Assembly (NCBI GenBank): GCA_037576215.1
Contig: JBANDB010000014.1
Span: forward strand, 2,294,001 to 2,358,000
Direction of reading: 5' to 3'
DNA length: 64,000 bases
Source: Armillaria gallica
Taxonomy: Eukaryota > Basidiomycota > Agaricomycetes > Agaricales > Physalacriaceae
In this document: piece after piece, positions 54,751 to 64,000 of the stretch
Position numbering within the stretch: the first letter of the stretch is position 1
How the letters are laid out: every line of letters starts with the position of its first letter
Made by a program: the position numbers and the translations under genes
Notes under the pieces: model-generated
What the model was told of the DNA's origin: nothing
Databases searched by the model: none
The model's input: only the letters and a program-made list of their open reading frames with translations

Positions 54751-55459
54751 TCATGGACTGTCGACGCCATTGGCATCCGTGCCTGCCCAAGCGTCTGTTG
54801 TCGCGCTGTACATCGCATCGGAATGATCATGGATGTACCCATTCGCCGTGTCGTCGTCGACTGTGTTGTTCAGATACGGGTAAGGACCACTGGAGACATC
54901 AGCCCGGGTGATTTGAACCAGCTGAGTCCCCGATGGATAGAGATTGTGAGAAGGAGAGGGAACAGGATGCGGAGGGGATAGCACGAGATTCATGTTGTTG
55001 GACGGGCTGATCGCGTCGACATTGGAAGGGGTGCCAATGTTCTGGACGCTCACGAAGGATCCCGAAACGTAGGGAATAGCCGCAGGTACTCGGTGTGGAT
55101 TCACGATAGCGACATGGTCTGCAAGGGGGGCTCCGCACATGCAATCCTGTGTCTGAAGCATCTAAAATGACCTATATCAGCGATAGTTCGGATACGGGAG
55201 ATAATGAGGGTAGCACCTTTTGGGCATAGGCTGCACAACGAGTCGCAGGGCAATGGTGGACGACCGAAGATACGTAGTCGACATGCGCGTGGGCGCCATG
55301 CCCACACGTGCAGAGGTGCGCCTGGGAGGTTATGAGAGTAGGGAAGACACCATCGGGGTATCGACGAGCGGGGACGAAGCGTGAACACAGGCAGAATGCG
55401 AAATCGGTGTATTCAACGCACTGCCCTCTGACTGAAGGTACCGAGATTGCTAAAGACAT
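54751..55459 (-). CDS. CGHG Cys/His family protein without intron 1, 212 aa predicted
   Basis: Exon A 55217-55459 (81 codons), intron 55147-55216 (70 nt, GTGCTA...ACACAG), exon B 54751-55146. Signature: RGQCVEYTD, FCLC, CTCGHGAHAHVDYVSSVVHHCP, CAAYAQK, CMCGAPLADHVAIVNPHR, and a Ser/Pro/Asn tail with DAMYSAT near the end. Between CLC and CTCGHG it carries codons ending ...ITSQ that still look like an intron tail (CATAACCTCCCAG), which suggests that the ancestral intron 1 became coding. Same subgroup as 46445-47137. It is divergent from the broken copy at 55895, with 435 bp between the two starts. Confidence 0.76.
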
Positions 55460-55894
55460 CGAGGACGAGCTGCTGAGTGCAGGAGAAGAGGCGATGGAAG
55501 TAAGAGTTCATTACGACGGGTCTTTATACATGTTCTAACGTGACGTTGATTGGCCAGATGGAAAGACCGATCGGGTGTTCAGGGTCCTACAAGGTTTTTA
55601 AACTGACGGGACCGATCAAATGTTCGAGTCCTAAAAGGTTAGTCGTGTTCCTTCTTCACGCCACATCATGACGGACCCGGAGCCAGTGTGCAACCAAAAA
55701 TACCACGTACCGCCGACGGCCAATATTGCATTGCCGAGTCCCAAAATGGACGTTGCACTTTCGTCACTTCACACTCACAATTTTATTTCCTTACGCGCCA
55801 CTAGGATCTTAGACCTTTAAAAAATGCGCCATGACAGAACCCAATCTCTATCGCCTCCTCTCCTGCTGGTGCTGCACTCAGTGCCTCATCCTCA
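55460..55894. promoter_or_regulatory. Divergent promoter region between two family copies
   Basis: For the leftward gene: TATAAAG (minus, 55522-55528), about 65 nt from the ATG, with a CCAAT box (GGCCAATC, minus, about 55546-55553) behind it. For the rightward copy: CCTTTAAAAAATGCGCC at 55814-55830, the family core promoter. Two short GACCGATC(G/A) repeats near 55565 and 55610 lie between them. Confidence 0.55.
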
Positions 55895-56694
55895 ATGTCT
55901 TCAATCGTCCTGCCGTCTAGAGGACAGTGCATCCAGGTCACTGACAACAGCCAGCGTTGTCAGTGTCTGTGGTTCTTCCCTCACAGCTTGCCCCTGCTAG
56001 ACCAGGTAGGCTGTCATCCACCTTTTCCCATGTTTCGGTGCTCACGTTCTCCCAGAACATCTGCGGTTTGTGTGGACACGGCATTCACGCCCATGCCGAC
56101 TTGTTTCGACGGTCGTCAACCATTGTCCCGCGAATCAATGCGCCGCGTATGCCCAAAAGGTATGCTGCTCTCCGCTACGTGCCGTATCTCGAAGTCACAG
56201 CTACGTTCACTGCAGACAACTCTGACGCAACGTTGCACCTGTGAAGCCCAATTCTGCGAGCACGTTGCTACCGATAACTTGTATCGGCTTTTGGACCCGT
56301 GGGCTGTTTTGGACTATTTCAATCCAGACATCAATGGCCCTTCTTCCAGCGCCCCCACGAGCAGCTATTCCAACGACGCCAATAGTCCATTCTCCCCGAA
56401 CACCACGTCCTCCGATTACCACACCGCCGTTTTGTCGGGCGACGCGAGGAACATTTATCTCACTGCCACATCCACTTCCTCTCCTTCTGCTGCCAGTACC
56501 TCATCTGCTATTCAACCCAATACCACTCAGACGGTTACTTCGCTCAGTATCCGAATTATTTCGTTAGCTCGCCTTATGTCGGTCCCTCAGAAGGTGACGC
56601 GACGAATGAGAGTTTCGAATACCAGGATTATGGGAATGCGATGTACGCTGAGCCCCCTGAAGCTGAAGGCTGGTCGGGCTCATACGGCACTTGA
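55895..56694 (+). pseudogene. Frameshifted CGHG family copy
   Basis: Splice sites and all three exons are in place: 55895-56005, 56056-56159, 56216-56694. Exon 2 has 104 nt instead of 105: one base is missing in GACTATGTT (here GACTTGTT at about 56098), which shifts the frame in the middle of the DYVS motif. Exon 3 then has a 19-bp deletion near 56530 between two ACTCAG repeats, compared with 49849-50644. The start, CQC, CGLCGHG and CTCEAQFCEH are otherwise perfect and the promoter block is the best conserved of all. A fused frame (286 codons) reads through the introns, but by accident. Recent pseudogene; right arm of the inverted duplication. Confidence 0.75.
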
Positions 56695-58060
56695 TCCATG
56701 GCAAAGACATCGTGATCCATTTCTTGTCGCTCAATCCTCTTTCACGTCGTCCTGACCATTTGTTCTTTCCTTCATTGTCACCATCCCTGCTATTTTCTAC
56801 GCCACGCTTCTCGACATTCGATCCCAAATTTATTACTTGCGATTGATTATATGAACTCTACTTTCTATTCATCCTTTCCGTTCTTCTCTCCAAGCATCAC
56901 TGCAGTGCAGGATCTCCTCTAACGCTCTCAGTTCGCCTTTTTTGATACTGTTTTCGGTCCGGCTATGATTCGTTTCCTCTTCTTTGTGGAATTTGCTACC
57001 ACTTCCGTCGCGATATATATGCGTTGGTAGTATATATCGACTACCTTCATCGCTTTAGCTTGTTTCTGTCCGTCTGTCCCGATCGTTTTGTAATCGCTTT
57101 GGAATTAAATTATCATCATTGACTGGTGGTTTAATAAGGATATACAGATCACATGCATTCTCTTCCAACATTCCGCATCATCAGAATCCCTACAGTATCA
57201 AGGCCGGCAAGGTCGGAACGTACTCTCCCTCTTACATCATGACTATCGCCCAACACGAACCAGCCCCTCGCTACCCTGCCATTTCCGTTGTATGCCAGAA
57301 GCCCACGGCTGCGGGCCTAGCCCGAAGGAGCAGCAACAACGTGGATTGAAAGAGAAGAACCATCCGCGGAATCGAATCTACTGTGATCCCAAAGCGGTAT
57401 TCACCGCTTGCGCATTTTCAAATTCACGACGAACAAAAAGAACCACTCACTCACTCAACTTCTCTTATTCCATCGTTTTTCTTTCGCATGATTCGATTTC
57501 TAGTCTGATGTTAACACCGCTTTCTTTGATCAGGCTTACTCCAGGCTTACTGAGGAGGGGAAGATGGTCGCAGTGAAGAGACGATCGTCCGCCTCACACC
57601 CAAGTCCTCATCTGCTTTCGCATTCCAGAAATGGAGAAGACACAAGCCGCCCTCCGAACCCTTCCGGACACGCTTCGAGACCGACGGGTCAGTCAACCAA
57701 GACATCATCCCCATCGAGGTGAGCACGCGCACCTCCACTGACCAGGATTATCAGTGGTTAGCAGCATCGACCCGCCGCATGCCAGAGAACCGGCACACGG
57801 ACGCCTCTACGGAAGTCTTTATGAGGACAGGCTGTCTTGTCCCCCTAGGATCGACCGCTGCATTGCCCGGCAATTATGGGAGTAGTCGTGGGATTTGCGT
57901 TCCTCGGATTATTATGGCGAAGCTGTGACTCAATGTTCAGAGTTTTGATTTTCTGTGAGTTCACTAGAGATCTGAGACAGGTCAGATCGGGACATGCAGA
58001 AGGCGGCGCGACGTATTCAAGTCCAGGCTATAAGGATAAGGTAGAGTAACAGGCGAACGT

Positions 58061-58261
58061 TCAACGATACACATTACTAACGAGGGTAAGGTCGGCCAGA
58101 AGCGCCGTACATGTACATTCCTGCGCTTGAGGCGTCAAGATTGCATCGGCAACTCCGTATACGGGGGCGGAGGATAGTGCTGTCGACAAGGGACATACAC
58201 GAAAGGGTCGCCATCCACACGATCCATTGTTTTTGGGAGTAGCGCTGAAGTAGCTGATCAA
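58061..58261 (-). pseudogene. Relic of a CGHG family gene, exon 3 start
   Basis: QECTCTALLADLTLVSNVYR on the minus strand is nearly the exon 3 start of the 26734 copy (QECTCMALLVDH...VNLY), including the preceding GACGCC of the intron end. The stop follows at once and there is no tail. Exon 2 upstream is eroded beyond the first Cys. Inverted partner of 5890-6050. Confidence 0.6.
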
Positions 58262-58535
58262 GGAGAGAAACGCGGCAACAGACGCCGAACATACCTTGCC
58301 AGCATTTGCAGGAGATGTTGTCGCATCGGATGGTCAAGGTGGTGACTAGAGGGAAGGACTTCGAGTTGGATCGCCTCGATGACCTTCGAAAGTGTTGGAC
58401 TGCCGCGACCTCGATGATCGTGGACGTGTGGACTCGGAGTGCTAGCTCCTTCGACGCTGGCAAATATACTGTTGGTTGGAGTACCTGTGAGCAGTTCGTC
58501 GTAAAACAGAGAGTCGGGCCGCATACGCGGATATC

Positions 58536-60142
58536 AGAACGGCGACCAAGCGAGACTAATAAGGATGGGATGGCGACATTGATGGGGTGGATTAAGCCAA
58601 CCACGGTGACTCGAGATGTCGTGCAGGCAGGCCGTACATGGCCCAGATGAGGGCAGAGATGATCCTTCCTTATGTATGGCGCAACATTTGTCTCCCTTCC
58701 TTTGGAGCCCGTCGCAATCGTCATCTACCAAGTCAGTCTTTCATTCACCCTTATTGATGCTGCTTCGTAGTAATATTTATCCCAGTGAACTGCAACGTGT
58801 AAAGGCATCTCGTATTGACATTGATGTTCGAGGAAGTCGAAAGACAGAGAGCCTCGGATGGTCGTCGTGGTTAACGAAAGGCAGCGACTCAGAGGAGCCA
58901 GAGCACGGGATCAATTTCAAACTCAGCTTTTCCCATAACCGTGGCGACCTTTCAGCGGGAAACAGGCACTAAACCTGGACTACAGCATCTTCTCCCCCAC
59001 GCTAACTGCTCTCTAAGTCTGGGATGCTCAATCCGGGGAATTTCGTTCATCGACCTATAGTGTATGCAAGAGACGGTGCCAGCAAGGCCCCGACTGCTAT
59101 TGGTGCAGCCCAGTCGCATCCGTCTTCAATCAACCACCGCCATCACCAACCGTAGCGTCTACATCTAGGACGCCTAGCTCTCGGTGTCAGTGACAAACAC
59201 ACGAGCATGGGGGTTTGGCAGATGGATATAGAATGGAAGGAACTTGAGGAGGATGCTGGTACGTATGACTATCTAGTCCATGGCTGATTTTCTGGGCTCG
59301 ATGATATTTCCGGCCTTGCTCATAGACGGGAATTTTAACAGCTCGGAAAGCCATCGACATGACCCATCTGAGCTACTTCGCTGTTTTCTAGTCGCCCTTC
59401 CCAAACGTCTTAATCGGCATTCCCTCATGGTTCTGCTGCTCCCGATATCTCTCTTTGGCCAGCTTTCCTCTGCATTCATCACACACCCCACTACACGTTA
59501 TACAGGACAACGGTAGCACTAGAGGTCTCTGACCCTTTTACCCCGGTCAATCATCGTTTCAACATTCATGTATCCGCATCTACGACCTGGTTTCCCGAAT
59601 TCGCGTATATCCTGATCCGCGAGCGCGTATCATGATCGAAGCAAGCTACGGATATCAGCGCGGATGCATCAGTTAGCTTAAATGGCCATTGGAGAAGGCG
59701 GGTCGAGTGGACGACAACGAGAGTGAAGCCGGATACCGGCGAGGCCACGGCTACTGGCTCAAAATCGTCGACCCACTCGTCTGACCGATATGGTATTGCA
59801 CATTCGCCGACAATGCAACGCCAGGTAGGGAACACTTCGATTCTGTTATCCTTGCTCAAGACTTTGATCAGGTTTTGAATCAGGCGTTCGAGGAGATAGC
59901 GACCGCTCAAACTACTTGAAGGGGTTTGGCTACATGTAGAAAGGATTTTTTAGGACGTAAAAGGTGCTAAACACGTTCCTTCGGGTCCAGTTTAGTTACA
60001 TAAATAATAAAACACGTATGATTTCAGAGCAAAGCTCAGCGATAAAATGAAAACAGGTACACAAAGCAAGAGAAAGCGAGACGATATACAAGATGTACAT
60101 ATATTGGTACGTTGTTGTGAGACGTTGTTACGACGCGTTAGT
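58536..60142. other. Intergenic, 3' flank of the 60143 gene
   Basis: 59070-59190 and 59950-60142 are the partners of 650-830 and 1660-1888. Frames at 58616-58972 and 59566-59910 have no motif. Nothing else supported. Confidence 0.4.
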
Positions 60143-60902
60143 TTATCCACCAAACGACGAAGGAGCTGGAGATGAATGAGGATCCGCCCACGCTTCCACG
60201 CCATGCACCGAATTGTAGGTGGTCAAATGATCCTCGCGAAAATTCGCGCTCGAGTCCTGGACGTTATTAATAACGCTGGAGTTATCGTTCTGGTGCTGAG
60301 CGATGTAAAAATTCCCTACTTCCGAGTGAGAATGAGCGTCGACCTGACTCAAGATGGCCGTTTGGATAACGGGTTGCGGGGCGGGTGCTAAGATTTCGCC
60401 ATAAGAGTGGGATGGGTTGTCGTTAGAGGATGGAGCGGGCATGGGTACCGGAGTGAACGGGATGTTTGTTGTGCCGCCGGTGAATGGGATGGCATTGGAA
60501 GGAAGGGCACCCGCCCCGGTGTAGGGCAGAGGTGGAGGCGAACGATACGCATTTATGACCGGCATATGCTCGATGAGAGACGCCGAGCATGTACAAGCTT
60601 GTATCCGGGACGTCTACAATGATATACAGGTTTATTGTTTCAGACACCACGGCCAGAGAGTATCTACCTTCGGATAGTACGCAGCGCACTGATGGACGGA
60701 CATTGAAATGTAATCGACGTGCGCGTGAATACCGTGTCCACACCAACAGATGTGCTAGGAGAACGTAAGCACGGATGCCAGGCGAAGATGAAAGTGGACC
60801 TGCCTGATCGAGGGTCGACGCGAACGATAGGCACTGACAGAGCTGGTTGTTGTCAGTGACCTGTGTGCACTGTCCTCGGGGCGGCAAGAAGACTGAAGAC
60901 AT
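60143..60902 (-). CDS. CGHG Cys/His family protein with a GC-AG intron, 218 aa predicted
   Basis: Exons 60804-60902, 60668-60754 and 60143-60613; introns 49 and 54 nt in phase 0. Intron 1 starts GCAGGT where every paralogue with this intron has GT (CAG|GTAGGC), so it should be a GC-AG intron; the rest of the donor is a strong match. Exon 1 MSSVFLPPRGQC, CQC. Exon 2 HICWCGHGIHAHVDY, then a 5-codon in-frame deletion before CAAYYPK. Exon 3 ACTCSASLIEHMPVINAYR, then a Pro/Ser/Asn tail containing HSHSEVGNF and VEAWAD, motifs shared only with the broken copy at 1889-2734. No stop or frameshift. If GC is not used as donor, the first exon cannot join in frame, and the copy would be dead. Confidence 0.68.
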
Positions 60903-60960
60903 TGGGTGAGCGATGACGATGAGGGCGATATGTACTGAGGACCCGATGGCCATTCGAATC

Positions 60961-60984
60961 CATCTCGGGGCATTTTAAAGGTCC
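60961..60984 (-). promoter_or_regulatory. TATA-like core promoter of the 60143 gene
   Basis: Minus strand GGACCTTTAAAATGCCCC, 70-80 nt before the ATG; same block as at 2801 and 55814. Confidence 0.5.
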
Positions 60985-61609
60985 AGGTGTACAGTACGCA
61001 GTACGGAAGCAACGGGATTGGTTTTGATTTGGGACGTACTTTTTCCTTTTGGAGATGAAGGCGGTGTTGGAGCTGTTTTCTCGATAAGACGCGTGTCGCG
61101 AGGTGCCGCGTCGGTATCCAATTTCCTTTTTGGGACCTTGTCCGGTTATCTAAACGCTTTCCATTTGTTTCAATCTCAACAACTTCAAGCCCAAGCCGAA
61201 GGATTCCTGAATATTCGGCACCATCATTTTGTCGCGATACCCGGATGTATGGAGTATTTTGCGTAGAATATTCTAGATACATTCTGCAGCATATTGAAAA
61301 GGAGCTCGCAGCAAGCTGATTAATTGAGTATTCTTACTGAGAAAGTTACCCATTGCTAGTAAGTAGAATTACAACATTTTGTACCGGCAATTTCCAAGTG
61401 GAAAATACAGCGATCGCCGATACTCGTCAACGATCCGCGCCGCAAAGACAAAGGCTTGTACACCTGGCTCGAGATACTGCTGGTAGAAGGAGAGTAAATG
61501 GGTGCGAGAGTGAGAGATACGTTCCTCGCGTCGCCAATAACAACTGTTTGATTGATCACTCTGGACAAAACCAGACTCCGCGATGCACGCCATGAGCATA
61601 ACCATCCTG
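60985..61609. other. Upstream flank of the 60143 gene
   Basis: 61161-61420 matches 9638-9920 (TTGTTTCAA..., AGAATATTCTAGATA), so this gene and the 8491 gene share an upstream unit as well as the promoter. No coding feature. Confidence 0.5.
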
Positions 61610-64000
61610 CCAAATTGTACGCTAATCCATAGAAAAGGGAATTCACTTTATGAAAATATGCACGTAAATACGTTTCTTCTTTCTCTTTGGCTTATGATAC
61701 GCATCTTTGACACGTCTTCTGCTCCTCCTACTTAATTGGAAAGTACGTCATTTCACGTGGTACGGGGCCCGAGTATTCGAACCTCAGCAACTGGCATTGT
61801 TCTCTTTTGGACGAACAATGTGATGAATCAAGGCAGTGATTTGGAAGGAGGATAGAACATAGGTAAATAACGGGTATACAGAAGGTAAGCGTGACAGGGG
61901 AACGAAAAACGGCTTCCACAAAGATGAAATAGTCGTGGTGATGTCGGTCATCCAGGAATACAGACACCATCGGTAACGATACAGGTTGTATTATCCACCA
62001 AGGGCAACAACGTAAATCGGAGGCCAGAAATCAGGTCCCGCGGTCCTATGGCTGGCGACATCACTAGAAGAACGAGGCATGAGCAAGGTTTAACTTGGTT
62101 AGTGGGTTAACGACGATGACTGGAAAAGACGACAGTGGTCTGCAGGATATTCCAGTAATACGACGGTGCCGGGTCTTGCTGAAGGCATCAAGTAACAGCA
62201 AGATCCAGAAGACGGTCTGAGTCTGAGGTGCTACTTGCAGAAGACAAAACAGATGTGCCGGTGATGTTGTTGTGAACAAGCGCTTGGGGCTTGCTGGGAA
62301 TCGGGGCGATGGCACAGCCATGGAACCAGGGAAAGACGTGAGAGAGTCTCGGTGTACATTGCCGTGAAGAAGGAGACAGATATTCCCATAGAGTTTCCTG
62401 GGCTGCGTGTCATTGCACAAGTCTAACCATTCCGTGATCAGTAAAGCAGACGCAGTGCGAAGAAATCGCATACCCGGTGTTAACATCCATTCATGAAATA
62501 CTCTTCGCAGCATTCCCAGTGCGCCGACGCCTAGATCCAGGAAGAGGACATGTAAACTTGTAAAGCGACCAGGTGTACCGTCGTGAAGGAACATCACATT
62601 CCTCAGCTAGTAATCAAAGGAGCATATGGACACCTGTATTCGCTGTATGAAGACCGGAAGAGAACAGATCGGAAGAGAACGTGGTGGAAGCAGTTCAAGG
62701 TTCGATCAGGACCCTGTGCCGGCGGCGCGGCGAGCGACTTTGGCCAGTACACCACACACACCGTCACGGTTCTCTTGCACCTTGCTCATATATCCCCTCC
62801 TTTTCCTCATTGCTCCTGCCAATCCGTTTTGTTGTCAACGTCCATTCCGACCCGCATGTACCGCCTCTCCTCGTCTTTTACCCGCTCTTGGGACTTGCTG
62901 TTGATGTCGCCGACTATACTACGAAGCGTTACATGTGTATGGAATTCGCCATCTGGTTGACATCAAGAGGAGTCGGAATCAGAGGATGCATGTCGACGGA
63001 GCCATAGTAATTGGGACCCACACGAAAGGGATGAGGAAGGAAAACAAGCGCCTATTCATGAACAGCTGATCACTGCGAGGATGCTCCGAAATGACTGGCT
63101 AAGCCGACCGGCTACCCTCCCCGTTGCGATCTCTAGTATCAGGGCCTGGCGAATGTAATGATGATGCTCGCTTTGTTCCTCCATCTTGCCGTTGTCGTGA
63201 CCCACTTTCAGCTATCCGTATCCCGCGGTAGATCTCACTCAGCCATTCATATTCAACTCTTAGCTTATCCCGCGCGACTCTAATCACCCGGGCACTCGCC
63301 AACTGGCCACGACCACTCTCATTTCTTTCTCCCTGACACCGCCTTTCCGTACCGCGCCATCGCCCCGCACCCAAACTATCGACGTCTTCCTACGGCGAAG
63401 TATTTTATCGACATCAAAACGGTCTCCCGAGTCCCAGTCCCAGTACCGTCACTTTCCGGGAAATGGAACCATGATGAAACGATATCGCAGGCCAGATAAA
63501 CTGGAGCAATGACCAAAAAGGTTGAATAAGGTGATTTGACAGAGCGGAACAGGACTCGAGTCTTGTTTTCTAGCTTTACTATCACCTCGGCGGGAGAAAT
63601 TACTTTCTGCAAACTTATCGGTGGTACCGCCGAAAGTCTAAAGTGAGAGGCGTTCTTTTCTGCGTTTCTGTTCTTATGAGGATGCGATCAGGATACGAAC
63701 AAGGATTTCGACTCGCTTGAACTTTTCCGCATAGCAAATACGTGTACTATGTTCTTCTGTCGCAGAATTAGGCGATTTCCAAGACGAGGGGAGGAATGGG
63801 TACGAAGAGGTCAAAGCTGTGCGCACCTCTTCTGCGCTGTGTCGATACGGGAAGGTATGCAGATTTCCATTCCTCTCCTCTAATATCACCATGTCAGGAT
63901 AGGCGAGCATATGGTATCTTCCTGTCTAGGATCGCGTTTATTTGTTTCTTTCATCCGATGGACATTGTGGTGAGCATCGCGACTATTTTCCTTCTTGCGC
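61610..64000 (+). repeat. Direct duplication block, second copy, cut by the window end
   Basis: Partner of 51520-54200, without the solo LTR. A minus frame at 62064-62597 (177 codons, hydrophobic patches) is open here but broken in the partner, and a minus frame matching YNLYCYGW at 51.8 kb is altered here. No gene I can name. Confidence 0.65.

Larger units (their letters stand above)
55895..58535 (-). repeat. Right arm of the large inverted duplication
   Basis: Inverted match to 5310-9310: 55895-57330 with 9310-7870, and 57370-58535 with 6750-5310. It includes TTGGTTGACTGACCCGTCGG-type sequence near 57695 (inverted at 6413). A plus frame around 57555-57928 (GSVNQDIIPIE and onward) has a counterpart on the minus strand at 6190-6545 in the same frame, which is some support for an old coding exon, but I do not recognise it. 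Confidence 0.75.

Noticed and set aside
55895..56755. 286-codon continuous frame of the 55895 copy as a real longer protein
   Set aside because: It runs through two introns with perfect splice sites and changes frame relative to all paralogues after the exon 2 deletion.
52571..62904. Plus frames with RFDQDPVPAA in both copies of the 51.5/61.6 kb block as a conserved protein
   Set aside because: The identity is short and the frames diverge immediately afterwards; DNA-level duplication explains it.
1..64000. tRNA, rRNA, CRISPR or prophage features
   Set aside because: No cloverleaf-like sequence, ribosomal stretch or regularly spaced repeat was seen; spliced genes and LTR elements point to a fungal nucleus.

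Overview
The window looks like nuclear DNA of a mushroom-forming basidiomycete (Agaricomycetes). Supporting signs are short GT-AG introns of about 48-75 nt, a decayed FunK1-type fungal protein kinase, a Tf1/sushi-like chromovirus with a chromodomain integrase, and several small non-autonomous DNA transposons. I see no bacterial operon logic, no tRNA or rRNA genes and no CRISPR array.

The main content is one multigene family that I do not recognise from any named family. Seven copies look intact: 8491-9308 (-), 30286-31109 (+), 40331-41116 (+), 46445-47137 (+), 49849-50644 (+), 54751-55459 (-) and 60143-60902 (-). Broken copies or relics lie at 1889-2734 (-), 5890-6050 (+), 24119-24560 (+), 26734-27443 (+), 43391-43640 (+), 55895-56694 (+) and 58061-58261 (-). 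The usual gene has three exons. Exon 1 encodes RGQC...CxC. Exon 2 encodes a CxxC (or CxC)-GHGxHxHxDY...CAAYxQK block. Exon 3 encodes CxC...LxxH...NxYR followed by a Ser/Thr/Pro/Asn-rich tail that usually ends near [DN]AMY. The Cys/His spacing suggests a compact metal-binding module on a disordered tail; the function is unknown.

The family sits in a mosaic of segmental duplications. There is an inverted pair (5310-9310 and 55895-58535) and direct pairs (650-2734 with 59070-60902; 27960-30290 with 42330-43500; 38500-41116 with 44930-47137; 51520-54200 with 61610-64000). Each pair except 51520-54200/61610-64000 carries at least one family gene or relic, a picture of birth-and-death evolution.

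Mobile DNA is layered on top. An intact LTR retrotransposon occupies 14092-23425 (minus strand, identical 519-bp LTRs, TTGAG target duplication, Gag and PR-RT-RNaseH-IN-chromodomain Pol, apparent self-priming). A solo copia-like LTR is at 53669-53903, and its empty site is preserved in the paralogous block near 63748. Non-autonomous DNA elements are at 3077-4292, 11651-12182, 13289-13989, 24741-24930 and 37542-37816, with a less certain one at 10652-11202.

The stretch from 31 to 38.5 kb holds the FunK1 relic, two unassigned reading frames and a CpG-decayed repeat pair. Elsewhere between the named features I see no gene I can support; those stretches are entered as such. All gene models were read by eye from splice signals and agreement between paralogues, without transcripts or database searches.
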